Assembly: GCA_016931185.1 (NCBI GenBank)
Contig: JAFGFI010000481.1
Coordinates: 1 to 38,987 of the forward strand
Origin: Anaerolineae bacterium
GTDB lineage: Bacteria > Chloroflexota > Anaerolineae > B4-G1 > SLSP01
DNA length: 38,987 nucleotides
Direction: 5' to 3'
Shown: positions 17,497 to 25,474 of the stretch, one piece after another
Position numbering within the stretch: position 1 is the first letter of the stretch
Layout: each line of letters opens with the position of its first letter
Notes under the pieces: model-generated
What the model was told of the DNA's origin: nothing
Databases searched by the model: none
The model's input: only the letters and a program-made list of their open reading frames with translations
Translations under genes and position numbers: made by a program

Positions 17497-18537
17497 TTGG
17501 CTCCGGTTGATATGATACGTGATGTCATTTTGATTGTGGATGATGTTCCCGCGAATTTAAACGTCTTGCACACACATCTACAACACGTGGGATTTAAAGT
17601 GTTAGTTGCCCAGGATGGCGTGCAAGCGCTAGCGATTGCGCAGCGTGCACAACCAGATCTGATTTTACTGGACGTGATGATGCCAGAGTTGGATGGATTT
17701 GAGACGTGCCGGCAGCTTAAGATGCAGCCCACCACCCGCGATATTCCTGTGATTTTTATGACGGTTCTTTCAGATCCCAATGATAAGATACGTGGGTTTG
17801 ACGTAGGGGGAATAGATTATGTGACAAAACCGGTTCATCCTTCGGAAGTATTAGCGCGCGTCAACACACATCTGACGTTGCGCCGGCTACAACGCCAGTT
17901 AGAGCGCCAGAATGAGGAATGGGAGGCACGCGCGCGTGAACGTACCCTGGAGTTGATTGCAGTCAATGCTCATTTGCAGGCAGAGGTTGAGCGACGGCAA
18001 GAATATGAACATGAGAAAGATCACCTGATGGATGTGATAGGCCGCCAAAATGAACTATTACGCTCTTTGACCGAACAATTGATTGCCCAACAACAGGCAA
18101 CCCAAACTTATGTGACCCATACGTTGCACGAAGATATTGAGCAGGCTCTAACACATCTTGAGGTACAATTAGATACATTGGGGGAGCAACTTGCGCGCAA
18201 TACTTCGTATATGCCCCCGCCCTCATTATTAGACGCGCACGCTACCTTAATGCAAGTACAGACGTATGTTCATAGTTTGTCAGATCATTTGTATGAGACG
18301 GGAGAGAAACTGACAGATTTTGTAACGACGTCGTTATATCGACTTAGCCCACGAGAACTAGAAATATTTGAATTGCTGGCCGGGGGGGAATCCCCCCAAG
18401 AAATTGCCCAAATACTTAATATTTCTACCAAAACCGTGTATAAACACCGGAGTTCTATATTTGAGAAGTTAAATATACAGAGTATTTCCGAATTGATGAA
18501 ACTGGCACTTCGCCAAAATGTCATTTCATTGGATTAA
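17497..18537 (+). CDS. Response regulator: receiver, degenerate DHp-like helices, LuxR output
   Basis: TTG at 17497 is chosen because GGGAGGGAGG ends six bases before it; an ATG five codons later lacks a well-spaced site. The 346 residues contain a receiver (about 8-125; VDD, acceptor Asp59 in LLDVMMPE, Lys in VTKPV), a coiled coil (130-195), and a helical segment around His211 (TLHEDIEQALTHLEVQLD) that resembles the H-box helix of NarX/HisKA_3 kinases. A LuxR-type HTH (283-341, LSPRELEIFELLAGG, ending near LMKLALRQN) follows. No ATPase domain is present. It should bind DNA when phosphorylated, probably as a dimer held by the middle helices. The upstream hybrid kinase is the likely phosphate source. 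Confidence 0.9.
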   Translation: MAPVDMIRDVILIVDDVPANLNVLHTHLQHVGFKVLVAQDGVQALAIAQRAQPDLILLDVMMPELDGFETCRQLKMQPTTRDIPVIFMTVLSDPNDKIRGFDVGGIDYVTKPVHPSEVLARVNTHLTLRRLQRQLERQNEEWEARARERTLELIAVNAHLQAEVERRQEYEHEKDHLMDVIGRQNELLRSLTEQLIAQQQATQTYVTHTLHEDIEQALTHLEVQLDTLGEQLARNTSYMPPPSLLDAHATLMQVQTYVHSLSDHLYETGEKLTDFVTTSLYRLSPRELEIFELLAGGESPQEIAQILNISTKTVYKHRSSIFEKLNIQSISELMKLALRQNVISLD

Positions 18538-18541
18538 TCCC

Positions 18542-19801
18542 CTAGTCTTCTACTATGTCCATCGCTATCTTTTCCCACTCCCATAGACGCTGGGGATGAT
18601 AGCGGATGGTGGAAATATCTTTCAGAATAATCTCGACCGCGCAGCCACGCGCGGTTTCCAGGAACTCGCGCAGATCATGCCGGGCTTGCTCGGGCCGCCA
18701 TCCATCTTCCGCCAGGATTGCCGGATTGGGCTTGCGAGAGAGAACGTAGTCATTGCCGATAGCGTTGACAACACGCTCATTATGATTCCACGGGCTAACC
18801 GAAATCTTACGCAGGTTTGGCACACGGCGCAAAATGTCGATTTTGCGATCCAGGGGTTCGCAACAACCGTAGTAAGTAAGTCCCCAACGCTCCAACCAGC
18901 GCAACTCATGACGCAGCGCAAATTCCCAATGCATCCGGGGAGAGACATCGGAGAAGATTTGCGCAGTAGCACATCCCCAAAGGTTTTGTGCGCGGATATG
19001 ATTGGGATCGTAATCATTGCCGGGCAATTCATCAGTATAACCGTAAGCCCCGGAGCCGATACGGGTATTATCGTCGTTGCGGGTGAGCAGGTTAAGAGCC
19101 TCCCACTGGTCAAGTTCGTGCAAATAGGCATTCACCAGGCGCGTCATTGCCGCGTCAACCATTTCAGGACGCTCAATCAGATCGATCATCGCTTCCTCCA
19201 CGCCCCACCAACGAATCAGTTCATCCCACGGCGCGAACCAGTGGCCCTTGTACCCCACTTTCTTCACCGGCAAGATATCACCAACTGCGTCGCATAACGC
19301 CTGGTAATGCATTTCCGTGGTCTCCGCGTCATAAATCACATCCGGGAACTTAATTCTCTCAATGTCTTCCGGTTCGATAATCTGGCGGTGGAAATGCCGG
19401 GAGATGACACTGTTAGCTTCGTCGGTCTTCACAATGTCTACTTCCTCCCGGATACCAAAGCCGGTGCTATAAATCACTTTCGGGCACGCGATATACTCAT
19501 CTACAATCATATCGCCAGGTATGTGGCGCCATTGGTAAAGTGTGTGACGGAGTTGTGTCTCTATCTGCTGCGCCCACAAGTCGTGAGTCTGTATTTGCAA
19601 TTCATCACTGGCGGGACTTGTTGGGGCGGCTAATTCATGCCAGGGAACTTCGTTAATCCACACCAGCGGGCGAACTGGCTCAAGTTGATTGAGTCGCCGC
19701 CAAAGATCCGCCTTTTCTTTGTGAACCGGCAACGCGGCGATTTCTGCCTGTTGCGCGACTAAACGTCGTAATATATTCTTATCATGCAGAGAAATATGCA
19801 T
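18542..19801 (-). CDS. URO-D/corrinoid-methyltransferase superfamily protein
   Basis: The 419-residue protein looks like the uroporphyrinogen-decarboxylase-like superfamily, which also includes zinc-dependent methylcobamide:CoM methyltransferases. It shows the N-terminal 'KADLWRRLNQLEPVRPLVWINEVPW' style start, a TIM-barrel-like length, and a Cys pair Cys313-Cys314 (YYGCCEPL) followed by an SPWN segment and a conserved-looking SRKPNP (355-360), which may be a metal site. A strict AGGAGG lies seven bases before the ATG. It follows the glycyl radical enzyme gene by 93 bases on the same strand, so they are likely cotranscribed. Whether it acts on a methylated amine, a corrinoid or something else is unknown; no corrinoid protein is adjacent. 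Confidence 0.72.
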   Translation of the reverse strand: MHISLHDKNILRRLVAQQAEIAALPVHKEKADLWRRLNQLEPVRPLVWINEVPWHELAAPTSPASDELQIQTHDLWAQQIETQLRHTLYQWRHIPGDMIVDEYIACPKVIYSTGFGIREEVDIVKTDEANSVISRHFHRQIIEPEDIERIKFPDVIYDAETTEMHYQALCDAVGDILPVKKVGYKGHWFAPWDELIRWWGVEEAMIDLIERPEMVDAAMTRLVNAYLHELDQWEALNLLTRNDDNTRIGSGAYGYTDELPGNDYDPNHIRAQNLWGCATAQIFSDVSPRMHWEFALRHELRWLERWGLTYYGCCEPLDRKIDILRRVPNLRKISVSPWNHNERVVNAIGNDYVLSRKPNPAILAEDGWRPEQARHDLREFLETARGCAVEIILKDISTIRYHPQRLWEWEKIAMDIVED

Positions 19802-19821
19802 CAGTTTTCCTCCTAAATCCT

Positions 19822-19899
19822 GTTAGCGCGCACAAGTATTGGGATGTAGCCGCGCTTTCTATAGCGCGCTCTTTGTCCCCACCGGTCATACGCGCTAAC
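19822..19899. promoter_or_regulatory. Nested inverted repeats between the glycyl radical enzyme and URO-D-like genes
   Basis: GTTAGCGCG (19822-19830) pairs with CGCGCTAAC (19891-19899), and CGCGCT (19851-19856) pairs with AGCGCG (19863-19868). The outer arm overlaps the end of the upstream gene. Such a structure could stabilise or partly terminate the mRNA between the genes. Confidence 0.4.
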
Positions 19900-22294
19900 C
19901 AAACCCCTCGTGTTCCGTCCGCGCGATGATCTCATCCTGTAACGCCTGGCTCAGATCGCAGAAATAATCGCTATAGCCTGCTACACGCACGATAAGATCA
20001 CGATATGGGTCGGGGTGGGCTTGCGCGGCGCGAAGTGTGGCAGCATCCACCACGTTGAACTGGATGTGATGCCCATCAAGTTGGAAATAAGAACGCACAA
20101 GGTGAACCAGGCTATTCAGTCCGGCATCATCCTGCAAGACCTGCGGCGTGAATTTCTGATTAAGCAATGTGCCGCCCGTGCGGGTATGATCCATCTTGGC
20201 GACAGACTTGATGACGGCAGTCGGCCCATGCCTATCTGCTCCTTGCACAGGGGAGATCCCTTCGGAAAGCGGTGTCCATGCCTCGCGGCCGTCGGCAGTT
20301 GCCCCAGTGACAGACCCAAAGTAAACATGGCACGTAGTAGGCAGCAAATCAATATGATACGTCCCCCCGCGCGTGTTAGTGCGACCGTCAATAGCGTTGA
20401 AATAGACTTCAAAGGCAGCACGCATCACGGTATCGGCGTAGTCATCGTCGTTGCCATAGCGAGGAGTACGGTGGAGTAGCCGTTGCCGTAGTCGCTCGTG
20501 ACCTACAAAATTGTCGGCGAGCGCGGCAAGTAAGGTGTCCATTGCCAAACTCGCTGTCCCTGGATCGGTTGGGGATCGGCCAGGGGTATCGTAAATATGA
20601 TATTTGATCGCCGTCAGCGCGTCCGTGAGCGAACCCAACCCCACGCCCTGGATATAGGAGGTATTATAACGCGCGCCGCCATCGTGATAGTCTTTACCTG
20701 CGACAATACAATCACTGATGAGCAATGACAGGAATGGTGCCGGCATATAGCGGGCATATAGCCGCTCAATAACGTGATTGCCCCGAATCTTGATATCCAC
20801 AAAGTAGCGCAATTGTTTCTCGTAAGCGGTAAACAAGTCATCAAAGCTGGCAAAAGTGCGTGGATCGCCGGTCTGTGGCCCGATCTGTCTCCCGGTGCGT
20901 GGATCTACACCGTTGTGCAACGTGATTTCCAGCACCTTGGGCATATTAAAATACCCGGTAAGATTGTAGTTCTCTTTGCCAAACGCGCCGGTCTCAACGC
21001 AGCCACTCGTGCCGCCACAGCGCGCATCCACCACATTCTTGCCCGCGCGCAACATCTCCTGGATTACAGTCTCGGTATTGAAGACAGATGGCTGCCCGAA
21101 CCCTGTGCGAATAATGCGGGCTGCACGCTTAATGAAAGCATCGGGATTCTTCTTGCTCACCTGGATGGACGAGCTGGGTTGCAACAGCCGCATATCCTCG
21201 ATCACATCCAGGATAAGATACGTGACCTCATTGACGCCATCAGAGCCATCGGGCCGCACTCCGCCGACATTGATCTGCGCGAAATCGGTATACGTGCCGC
21301 TCTCCGCCGCTGTCACTCCGACTTTAGGTGGCGCAGGCTGGTTGTTAAACTTGATCCAAAAACATTGGAGCAGCTCCTCGGCCTGCTCGCGGGTAAGTGT
21401 ACCCTCAGCCAATCCCCGGTAATAGAACGGCGCGAGATGTTGGTCCAGCTTACCGGGGTTAAAAGAATCCCACGGATTCAATTCCGTAGTCACACCCAGG
21501 TGAACGAACCAGTAATATTGCAATGCCTCCCAGAAATTGCGGGGAGCGTGAGCGGGGACGTGAGTACAAACCTCGGCGATATGTTCCAATTCGCGCCGGC
21601 GTGCCGGTTCAGCTTCCCGTACTGCTAACTCGCGTGCCTGTTCTGCGTGACGCTCGGCAAAGCAAATGAGTGCATCCGCCGCAATTGCCATCGCCTTAAG
21701 TTGTTCCTGTTTGGCGTAGGCGTCAGGATCATTTAGAAAATCCAGTGCATCAAGACTGGTCTGAATATCGGCTTTGAAATCGAGCATCCCCTTATGGTAA
21801 ATTTTGTCATCTAGTACCGTGTGACCGGGAGATCGTTGCTCCATAAACTCGGTAAAGATCCCGGCTTCGTAAGCAGATCGCCATTCCGGCGTCATCTCCT
21901 GGAAGATGAGCTCGCGCATCGTCCTGCCCTGCCAGAAGGGAATAATAGTATCCGCATACATTTGCCGGGCTTCCGGACTGACCGTAAAAGGAATTTTTTC
22001 CCGCGTATCCAGGATATCCAGATCGCTTAACGTGTGACAGCAAAGTTCGGGATAGGTAGGTGTCGCTTTCGGGGCGGAACCTTTCTCCCCTACAATAAGT
22101 TCACCGGGATTAATACAGATGGTCTTGTGTTCCATCATGTATTGAAACGATAAAGCGCGCTGCACCGGCGTGGACATCAACCCGGTACACGTTTTATAAA
22201 ATTCCGTCATCAGTTCTGCCCGCTCGCTGGAGAGCGAAGGGACGGCGTCAAGGCTTTGTTGTCGTAGCCGTGCCACTCTATTTGTGATTGCCAT
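19895..22294 (-). CDS. hypD: Glycyl radical enzyme, trans-4-hydroxy-L-proline dehydratase (HypD) type
   Basis: ATG 22294 follows AGGAGGTG at good spacing, giving 799 residues. The glycyl radical motif RVAGYSDYF is present, with Gly773. The active-site loop is GTSGCVETGAFG, with Cys432 and Glu434, and Tyr448 follows in LTGY. His158 (PGH), Asp276 (NPWD), Ser332 and Phe338 are also present. As I recall the C. difficile HypD residues (His160, Asp278, Ser334, Phe340, Cys434, Glu436, Tyr450), all fall at one constant offset, which argues for 4-hydroxyproline dehydration to pyrroline-5-carboxylate rather than pyruvate formate-lyase or glycerol dehydration. The enzyme needs a radical-SAM activase and is oxygen sensitive. 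No activase or proC is seen in the window. A related dehydratase with another substrate cannot be excluded. Confidence 0.85.
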   Translation of the reverse strand: MAITNRVARLRQQSLDAVPSLSSERAELMTEFYKTCTGLMSTPVQRALSFQYMMEHKTICINPGELIVGEKGSAPKATPTYPELCCHTLSDLDILDTREKIPFTVSPEARQMYADTIIPFWQGRTMRELIFQEMTPEWRSAYEAGIFTEFMEQRSPGHTVLDDKIYHKGMLDFKADIQTSLDALDFLNDPDAYAKQEQLKAMAIAADALICFAERHAEQARELAVREAEPARRRELEHIAEVCTHVPAHAPRNFWEALQYYWFVHLGVTTELNPWDSFNPGKLDQHLAPFYYRGLAEGTLTREQAEELLQCFWIKFNNQPAPPKVGVTAAESGTYTDFAQINVGGVRPDGSDGVNEVTYLILDVIEDMRLLQPSSSIQVSKKNPDAFIKRAARIIRTGFGQPSVFNTETVIQEMLRAGKNVVDARCGGTSGCVETGAFGKENYNLTGYFNMPKVLEITLHNGVDPRTGRQIGPQTGDPRTFASFDDLFTAYEKQLRYFVDIKIRGNHVIERLYARYMPAPFLSLLISDCIVAGKDYHDGGARYNTSYIQGVGLGSLTDALTAIKYHIYDTPGRSPTDPGTASLAMDTLLAALADNFVGHERLRQRLLHRTPRYGNDDDYADTVMRAAFEVYFNAIDGRTNTRGGTYHIDLLPTTCHVYFGSVTGATADGREAWTPLSEGISPVQGADRHGPTAVIKSVAKMDHTRTGGTLLNQKFTPQVLQDDAGLNSLVHLVRSYFQLDGHHIQFNVVDAATLRAAQAHPDPYRDLIVRVAGYSDYFCDLSQALQDEIIARTEHEGFG

Positions 22295-22355
22295 ATTATT
22301 CACCTCCTGTAGAATACATTATAATAGTGATGCGTGAAACGTGAAACGTAATGAC

Positions 22356-22466
22356 GGGTGTCCGTCCGGAGATTGGGCCAGTTTATTAAATCGTACATAC
22401 CGCGCGATTTAGGTTAACTATTGGCCCCACAGCAGATAGCGCGGGCTAAAACTGGCCCAATCTGAG
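22356..22466. mobile_element. Second, truncated copy of the 7943-8096 palindromic element
   Basis: GGGTGTCCGTC (22356-22366) is followed directly by the 97-base core (22370-22466), which matches 7971-8067 with five differences. The spacer between left end and core is missing, and so are the right arm and right end. No target duplication is visible. It lies in the divergent gap between the glycyl radical enzyme operon and the nitroreductase-like gene, so it may influence either promoter. Confidence 0.75.
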
Positions 22467-22528
22467 GAGTATACTTGTGTACAAGAAGGTCGGTTTTCAA
22501 ACTACCGGGATGAAGGATGGAGATGAAA

Positions 22529-22951
22529 ATGTATACCACGACAACATTAAGTGACAAAATTAAGGATGCACTAAGTAAAGACAAGCTAATTGACATTATC
22601 ACGACAGGTGCAAAAACCGGCCTGCCGCGCAAGACAGAGATCTGGTTTACAAATATCGGGGGACGTATTATCATCTGCGGAACACCCGCCGCGAAAGGCG
22701 GAAATGGCCCCCGCGCGCGCCGCGACTGGTTAGCAAACCTGAGTATACATCCGGAATTTATATTTTGTTTAAAGGAATCACTCAACGTACAATTACCCGC
22801 GAGAGCTGTGATTATCGTTGACCCGGAAGATCGTAGACGATTGATGACCGCGCCTGAAACTCAATGGTATCGAGAGCAGGTAGATTCGATTGAAGATCTC
22901 GTCGAGAATAGTCCCATCATTGAGGTTTTCTTTGATGAACATAATTTGTAA
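22529..22951 (+). CDS. Nitroreductase-family deazaflavin-dependent oxidoreductase-like protein
   Basis: Translation from ATG 22529 gives 140 residues; ATGs at 22517 and 22523 are in frame too, and a GGAG at 22519-22522 favours 22529. The motif ITTGAKTGLPRKTEIWF matches the TTGRKSGxxRxTPL start of the Ddn/F420H2-dependent quinone-reductase family, a split-barrel fold. The middle IIICGTPAAKGGNGPRARRDWLANL fits the family's beta strand and RDWxxNL segment. It may use F420 or a flavin; the substrate is unknown. It stands alone, diverging from the glycyl radical enzyme operon. Confidence 0.72.
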   Translation: MYTTTTLSDKIKDALSKDKLIDIITTGAKTGLPRKTEIWFTNIGGRIIICGTPAAKGGNGPRARRDWLANLSIHPEFIFCLKESLNVQLPARAVIIVDPEDRRRLMTAPETQWYREQVDSIEDLVENSPIIEVFFDEHNL

Positions 22952-22958
22952 TTTTTAA

Positions 22959-23141
22959 TGTAACCGTTTGGTTTTGTGAGCGATTACCGTTTTCTGTCAC
23001 CTGCTCCAGACAGAAATGAGGGTTTGGGATGTTTTTTCGTTGGCGGGCGTAGCCCGCCAACGAAAAAACATCTCTTTCCTGCAGTTGTAGCCGCTTTGCG
23101 GCCATCAATGGCGCCGTTTGCTCACAAAACGAAACGCATAC
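22959..23141 (+). mobile_element. MITE-like element, copy A, with a long internal hairpin
   Basis: Imperfect 22-base ends: GTAACCGTTTGGTTTTGTGA at 22960 pairs with the complement of the end at 23141 with about three mismatches. TTTTTAA stands on both sides (22952-22958 and 23142-23148), a possible 7-bp target duplication. Inside is a perfect hairpin of 21-base arms at 23028-23048 and 23052-23072 with loop GTA. A second copy lies in the opposite orientation at 30268-30412. No protein is encoded. Confidence 0.65.
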
Positions 23142-23169
23142 TTTTTAACTTACGTATGGGAGAATATAC

Positions 23170-23961
23170 ATGAATGAATACATAGAAGCAAACAAACAAA
23201 GTTGGGGAATGATTGCAAAGGACCATTATGAGACCTTCAAAGCCAGGTTATTGGCCCATAAAACCACATTAAGCCAAACCCAGATTCAGGAACTAGGCGA
23301 TATTGCAGGCAAACGACTGATTCACCTTCAATGCAACACCGGCGCTGACACTATTTCTCTTGCCCGGATGGGGGCGAAGGTCACCGGGGTGGATTTGGTT
23401 CCCGAAAATATTCACTATGCCCGCAAGTTGGCGGCTGATTGTGGCATCGATGATGCCCGCTTTATTGAGTCCAATGTCTTGGAGATGATAGACAAACATC
23501 ACGAAAAGTATGACATTGTCTTTACGACAGAAGGCGTTCTGTGCTGGTTGCCCGATTTATACCTGTGGGCGTGTAATGTACGCCATCTCCTGGCGGATGA
23601 TGGCTTTCTATATGTGCTAGACAGCCATCCCTTCTATATGATCTGGGATGAAGAGAAGTTGCCTGAGTTGGTCGTTAAATATCCCTATTTCCAAAAGAAC
23701 GCCGACCAGGATGAATGGATTGGTGGCTATGCCAGCGAGAGCAAGCAGGCCACCAATTACAGTTGGATGTACACAATGGGAGAAATTGTCACTGCGCTAA
23801 GCCAGGCAGGGTTGCACATTGAGTGGTTGCACGAGTTTGATTGGCTCTTTTTTCAATTATCCGCTGAGAAGCAGATTAAAGATAAAGAAGGGAACTGGGT
23901 TTTTCCTGAGCATAAGGAAAGATTGCCTTACACATTCTCACTGAAAGCAACGATAAGATAA
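23170..23961 (+). CDS. Class I SAM-dependent methyltransferase
   Basis: The 263-residue protein starts at ATG 23170 with GGGAG about nine bases upstream. Motif I is LIHLQCNTGADTISLARMGA with GVD following (residues about 49-77), which binds SAM. The post-I acidic residue and the 'YDIVFTTEGVLCWLPD' motif IV are clear, followed by LLADDGFLYVLDSHP. Its C-terminal half (WMYTMGEIVTALSQAGLHIEWLHEFDW) is typical of small-molecule methyltransferases of the UbiE/TehB group. The substrate is unknown. It is flanked by a repeat element and an opposite-strand MFS gene, and may be transcribed alone. Confidence 0.85.
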   Translation: MNEYIEANKQSWGMIAKDHYETFKARLLAHKTTLSQTQIQELGDIAGKRLIHLQCNTGADTISLARMGAKVTGVDLVPENIHYARKLAADCGIDDARFIESNVLEMIDKHHEKYDIVFTTEGVLCWLPDLYLWACNVRHLLADDGFLYVLDSHPFYMIWDEEKLPELVVKYPYFQKNADQDEWIGGYASESKQATNYSWMYTMGEIVTALSQAGLHIEWLHEFDWLFFQLSAEKQIKDKEGNWVFPEHKERLPYTFSLKATIR

Positions 23962-24008
23962 CTCAAGTGCTACCTGGACAGCTTTAAGGATTTTGGACAC
24001 GGATAAAC

Positions 24009-24085
24009 TCAGACGTCAAACGTCAAACGTCAAACGGGAGCGTGTTTTGACGTTTGACGCAAGCAAGTACATTCTCCAACTCACA
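24009..24085. repeat. Related copy of the CGTCAAACG palindromic repeat
   Basis: This segment has the words CGTCAAACGTCAAACG, then GGGAGCGTGTTTTGACGTTTGACGC and AAGTACATTCTCCAACTC. They match the inner palindrome and right side of the element at 5339-5437. The left outer arm (GTGTTTCATTTG) is lost, so it appears to be a decayed or rearranged relative. It occupies the gap between the methyltransferase and MFS genes. Confidence 0.6.
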
Positions 24086-24118
24086 TTATTCATCTGTTAG
24101 CAATGACTTGATTTACGC

Positions 24119-25369
24119 TTACCCTTCGCCTGTGACTCTTTCCGTCCGGCGAAGTGCAATGTACGCCAACAAAATGCCGGTCCCAAAAAGCACAATATTG
24201 AGGCCAAACGGCAACCGCCGGTTTATCTCGGAAAGCTGTCCAGCGATCCAACCAAAAGGCGAAGTACATAGAATTACAATCACATAGAGAATGGCCATAA
24301 TCCTGGCGCGTTCTTTCGCGTCCACAGTGACGACGATCAATTTTTCCAACAGGATATTGACCGCCGGCATACTGCATGCTTCTAACAACACAGAGAGCAG
24401 CAACAGTCCATAGCTTTTCACCGGCACGCTGATCAACAGTACCTGGCTAAACACCAGTCCCAAAAATCCGAGGAGCATTAGTTTTCGCTCCCCCATATCT
24501 CTGAGTCGGGGCATTGCAAAAAAGAAGAAGAACAACATTGTGATGGATTTAGCAAAAGCATAGAGTGCCAGGTGGCGGTCTGGAACCTGAAGTTTTTCCG
24601 TGACCATAATGGCCCAAAATGTGCCATTGATCATGTTGCCAATACCGACAGCAAGCATCAGACTAACTGTTAATAACATCTTCGGCGAATGTATAATCTG
24701 CATGAATACTGCCGGGTAGCCGCGTAACACCGCGAACAAAGGTTGTTCTTTTGTCTCATGCATGCGGGATAGTCCGGCCTGTGTCTCTTTAACCATCATG
24801 TTCATGACGATAAACTTGGTCGTCATCATCACAAAAGCGAGCAGGTATAGACCACGGATAGTAGGAATGAGCGAGAATTTGTCAACCCATACACTGGTCA
24901 ATGGGGAGACAAAGGCCGCCAATAAGCCGGCAATATAGACCCATGACCAAACGTCAACCAGTAAATGTTCCTGTGTGTCCTCAACCAGCAGACATTGCCA
25001 GGAGTTATTTGTCACGCGCCACACAGCATTGACGATGGCAGCGATAAGGAAGTAGGTGAAATTTTGAGCAGCAGCCCAAATCAAACAAGGGATACTCCAC
25101 GCAATGATGTCAAAGATGAACGTAGTGCGCTTGCGCCCCAGTTTATCCGTGATCGCGCCGCTCATCATCGTCCAGAAGACCTGGAATGCCAGTCCAATAC
25201 TGGCTAACAACCCGATTTGACCATCGGTCAGCCCCAATGCCACCATATAGACCGAAATATAGGGCGAATAAAGATTATACGGAATCCCCCACAGGGGTTC
25301 CGTGTACACGCATCCACGCGTATTCCCGCGCAGACTCTTTAAGGTATGAATAAGTGGATGGTTAAACAA
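24119..25369 (-). CDS. Major facilitator superfamily transporter
   Basis: The 416-residue protein has about 12 hydrophobic segments. The MFS loop 2-3 motif reads GAITDKLGRKRT (residues about 70-81), and the middle cytosolic loop lies near 200-225. TTG at 25369 is the start because AAGGAG lies a few bases upstream and no ATG fits. The substrate is not recognisable; sugar and drug efflux members share this layout. It is the neighbour of the restriction-modification operon (105 bases) but shows no functional link to it. Confidence 0.85.
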   Translation of the reverse strand: MFNHPLIHTLKSLRGNTRGCVYTEPLWGIPYNLYSPYISVYMVALGLTDGQIGLLASIGLAFQVFWTMMSGAITDKLGRKRTTFIFDIIAWSIPCLIWAAAQNFTYFLIAAIVNAVWRVTNNSWQCLLVEDTQEHLLVDVWSWVYIAGLLAAFVSPLTSVWVDKFSLIPTIRGLYLLAFVMMTTKFIVMNMMVKETQAGLSRMHETKEQPLFAVLRGYPAVFMQIIHSPKMLLTVSLMLAVGIGNMINGTFWAIMVTEKLQVPDRHLALYAFAKSITMLFFFFFAMPRLRDMGERKLMLLGFLGLVFSQVLLISVPVKSYGLLLLSVLLEACSMPAVNILLEKLIVVTVDAKERARIMAILYVIVILCTSPFGWIAGQLSEINRRLPFGLNIVLFGTGILLAYIALRRTERVTGEG

Positions 25370-25474
25370 AGCGACTCCTTTGTATAATAGTTAAATGTAA
25401 CAAGCTAACACATGTGGATAGATATCTGCGGGATGGTAATAACATTTTCTGATCTAGTCATTTGCAAATGAAAG

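Noticed and set aside
18596..19297. Plus-strand frame of 233 codons opposite the URO-D-like gene
   Set aside because: Antisense shadow; no ribosome site or family motif.
20774..21628. Long plus-strand frame inside the glycyl radical enzyme gene
   Set aside because: Antisense to a well-conserved gene; explained by codon bias of that gene.
22304..22528. Riboswitch or T-box in the leaders of the glycyl radical enzyme, nitroreductase or MFS genes
   Set aside because: I looked for conserved leader elements and saw only the repeat element and ordinary ribosome sites.
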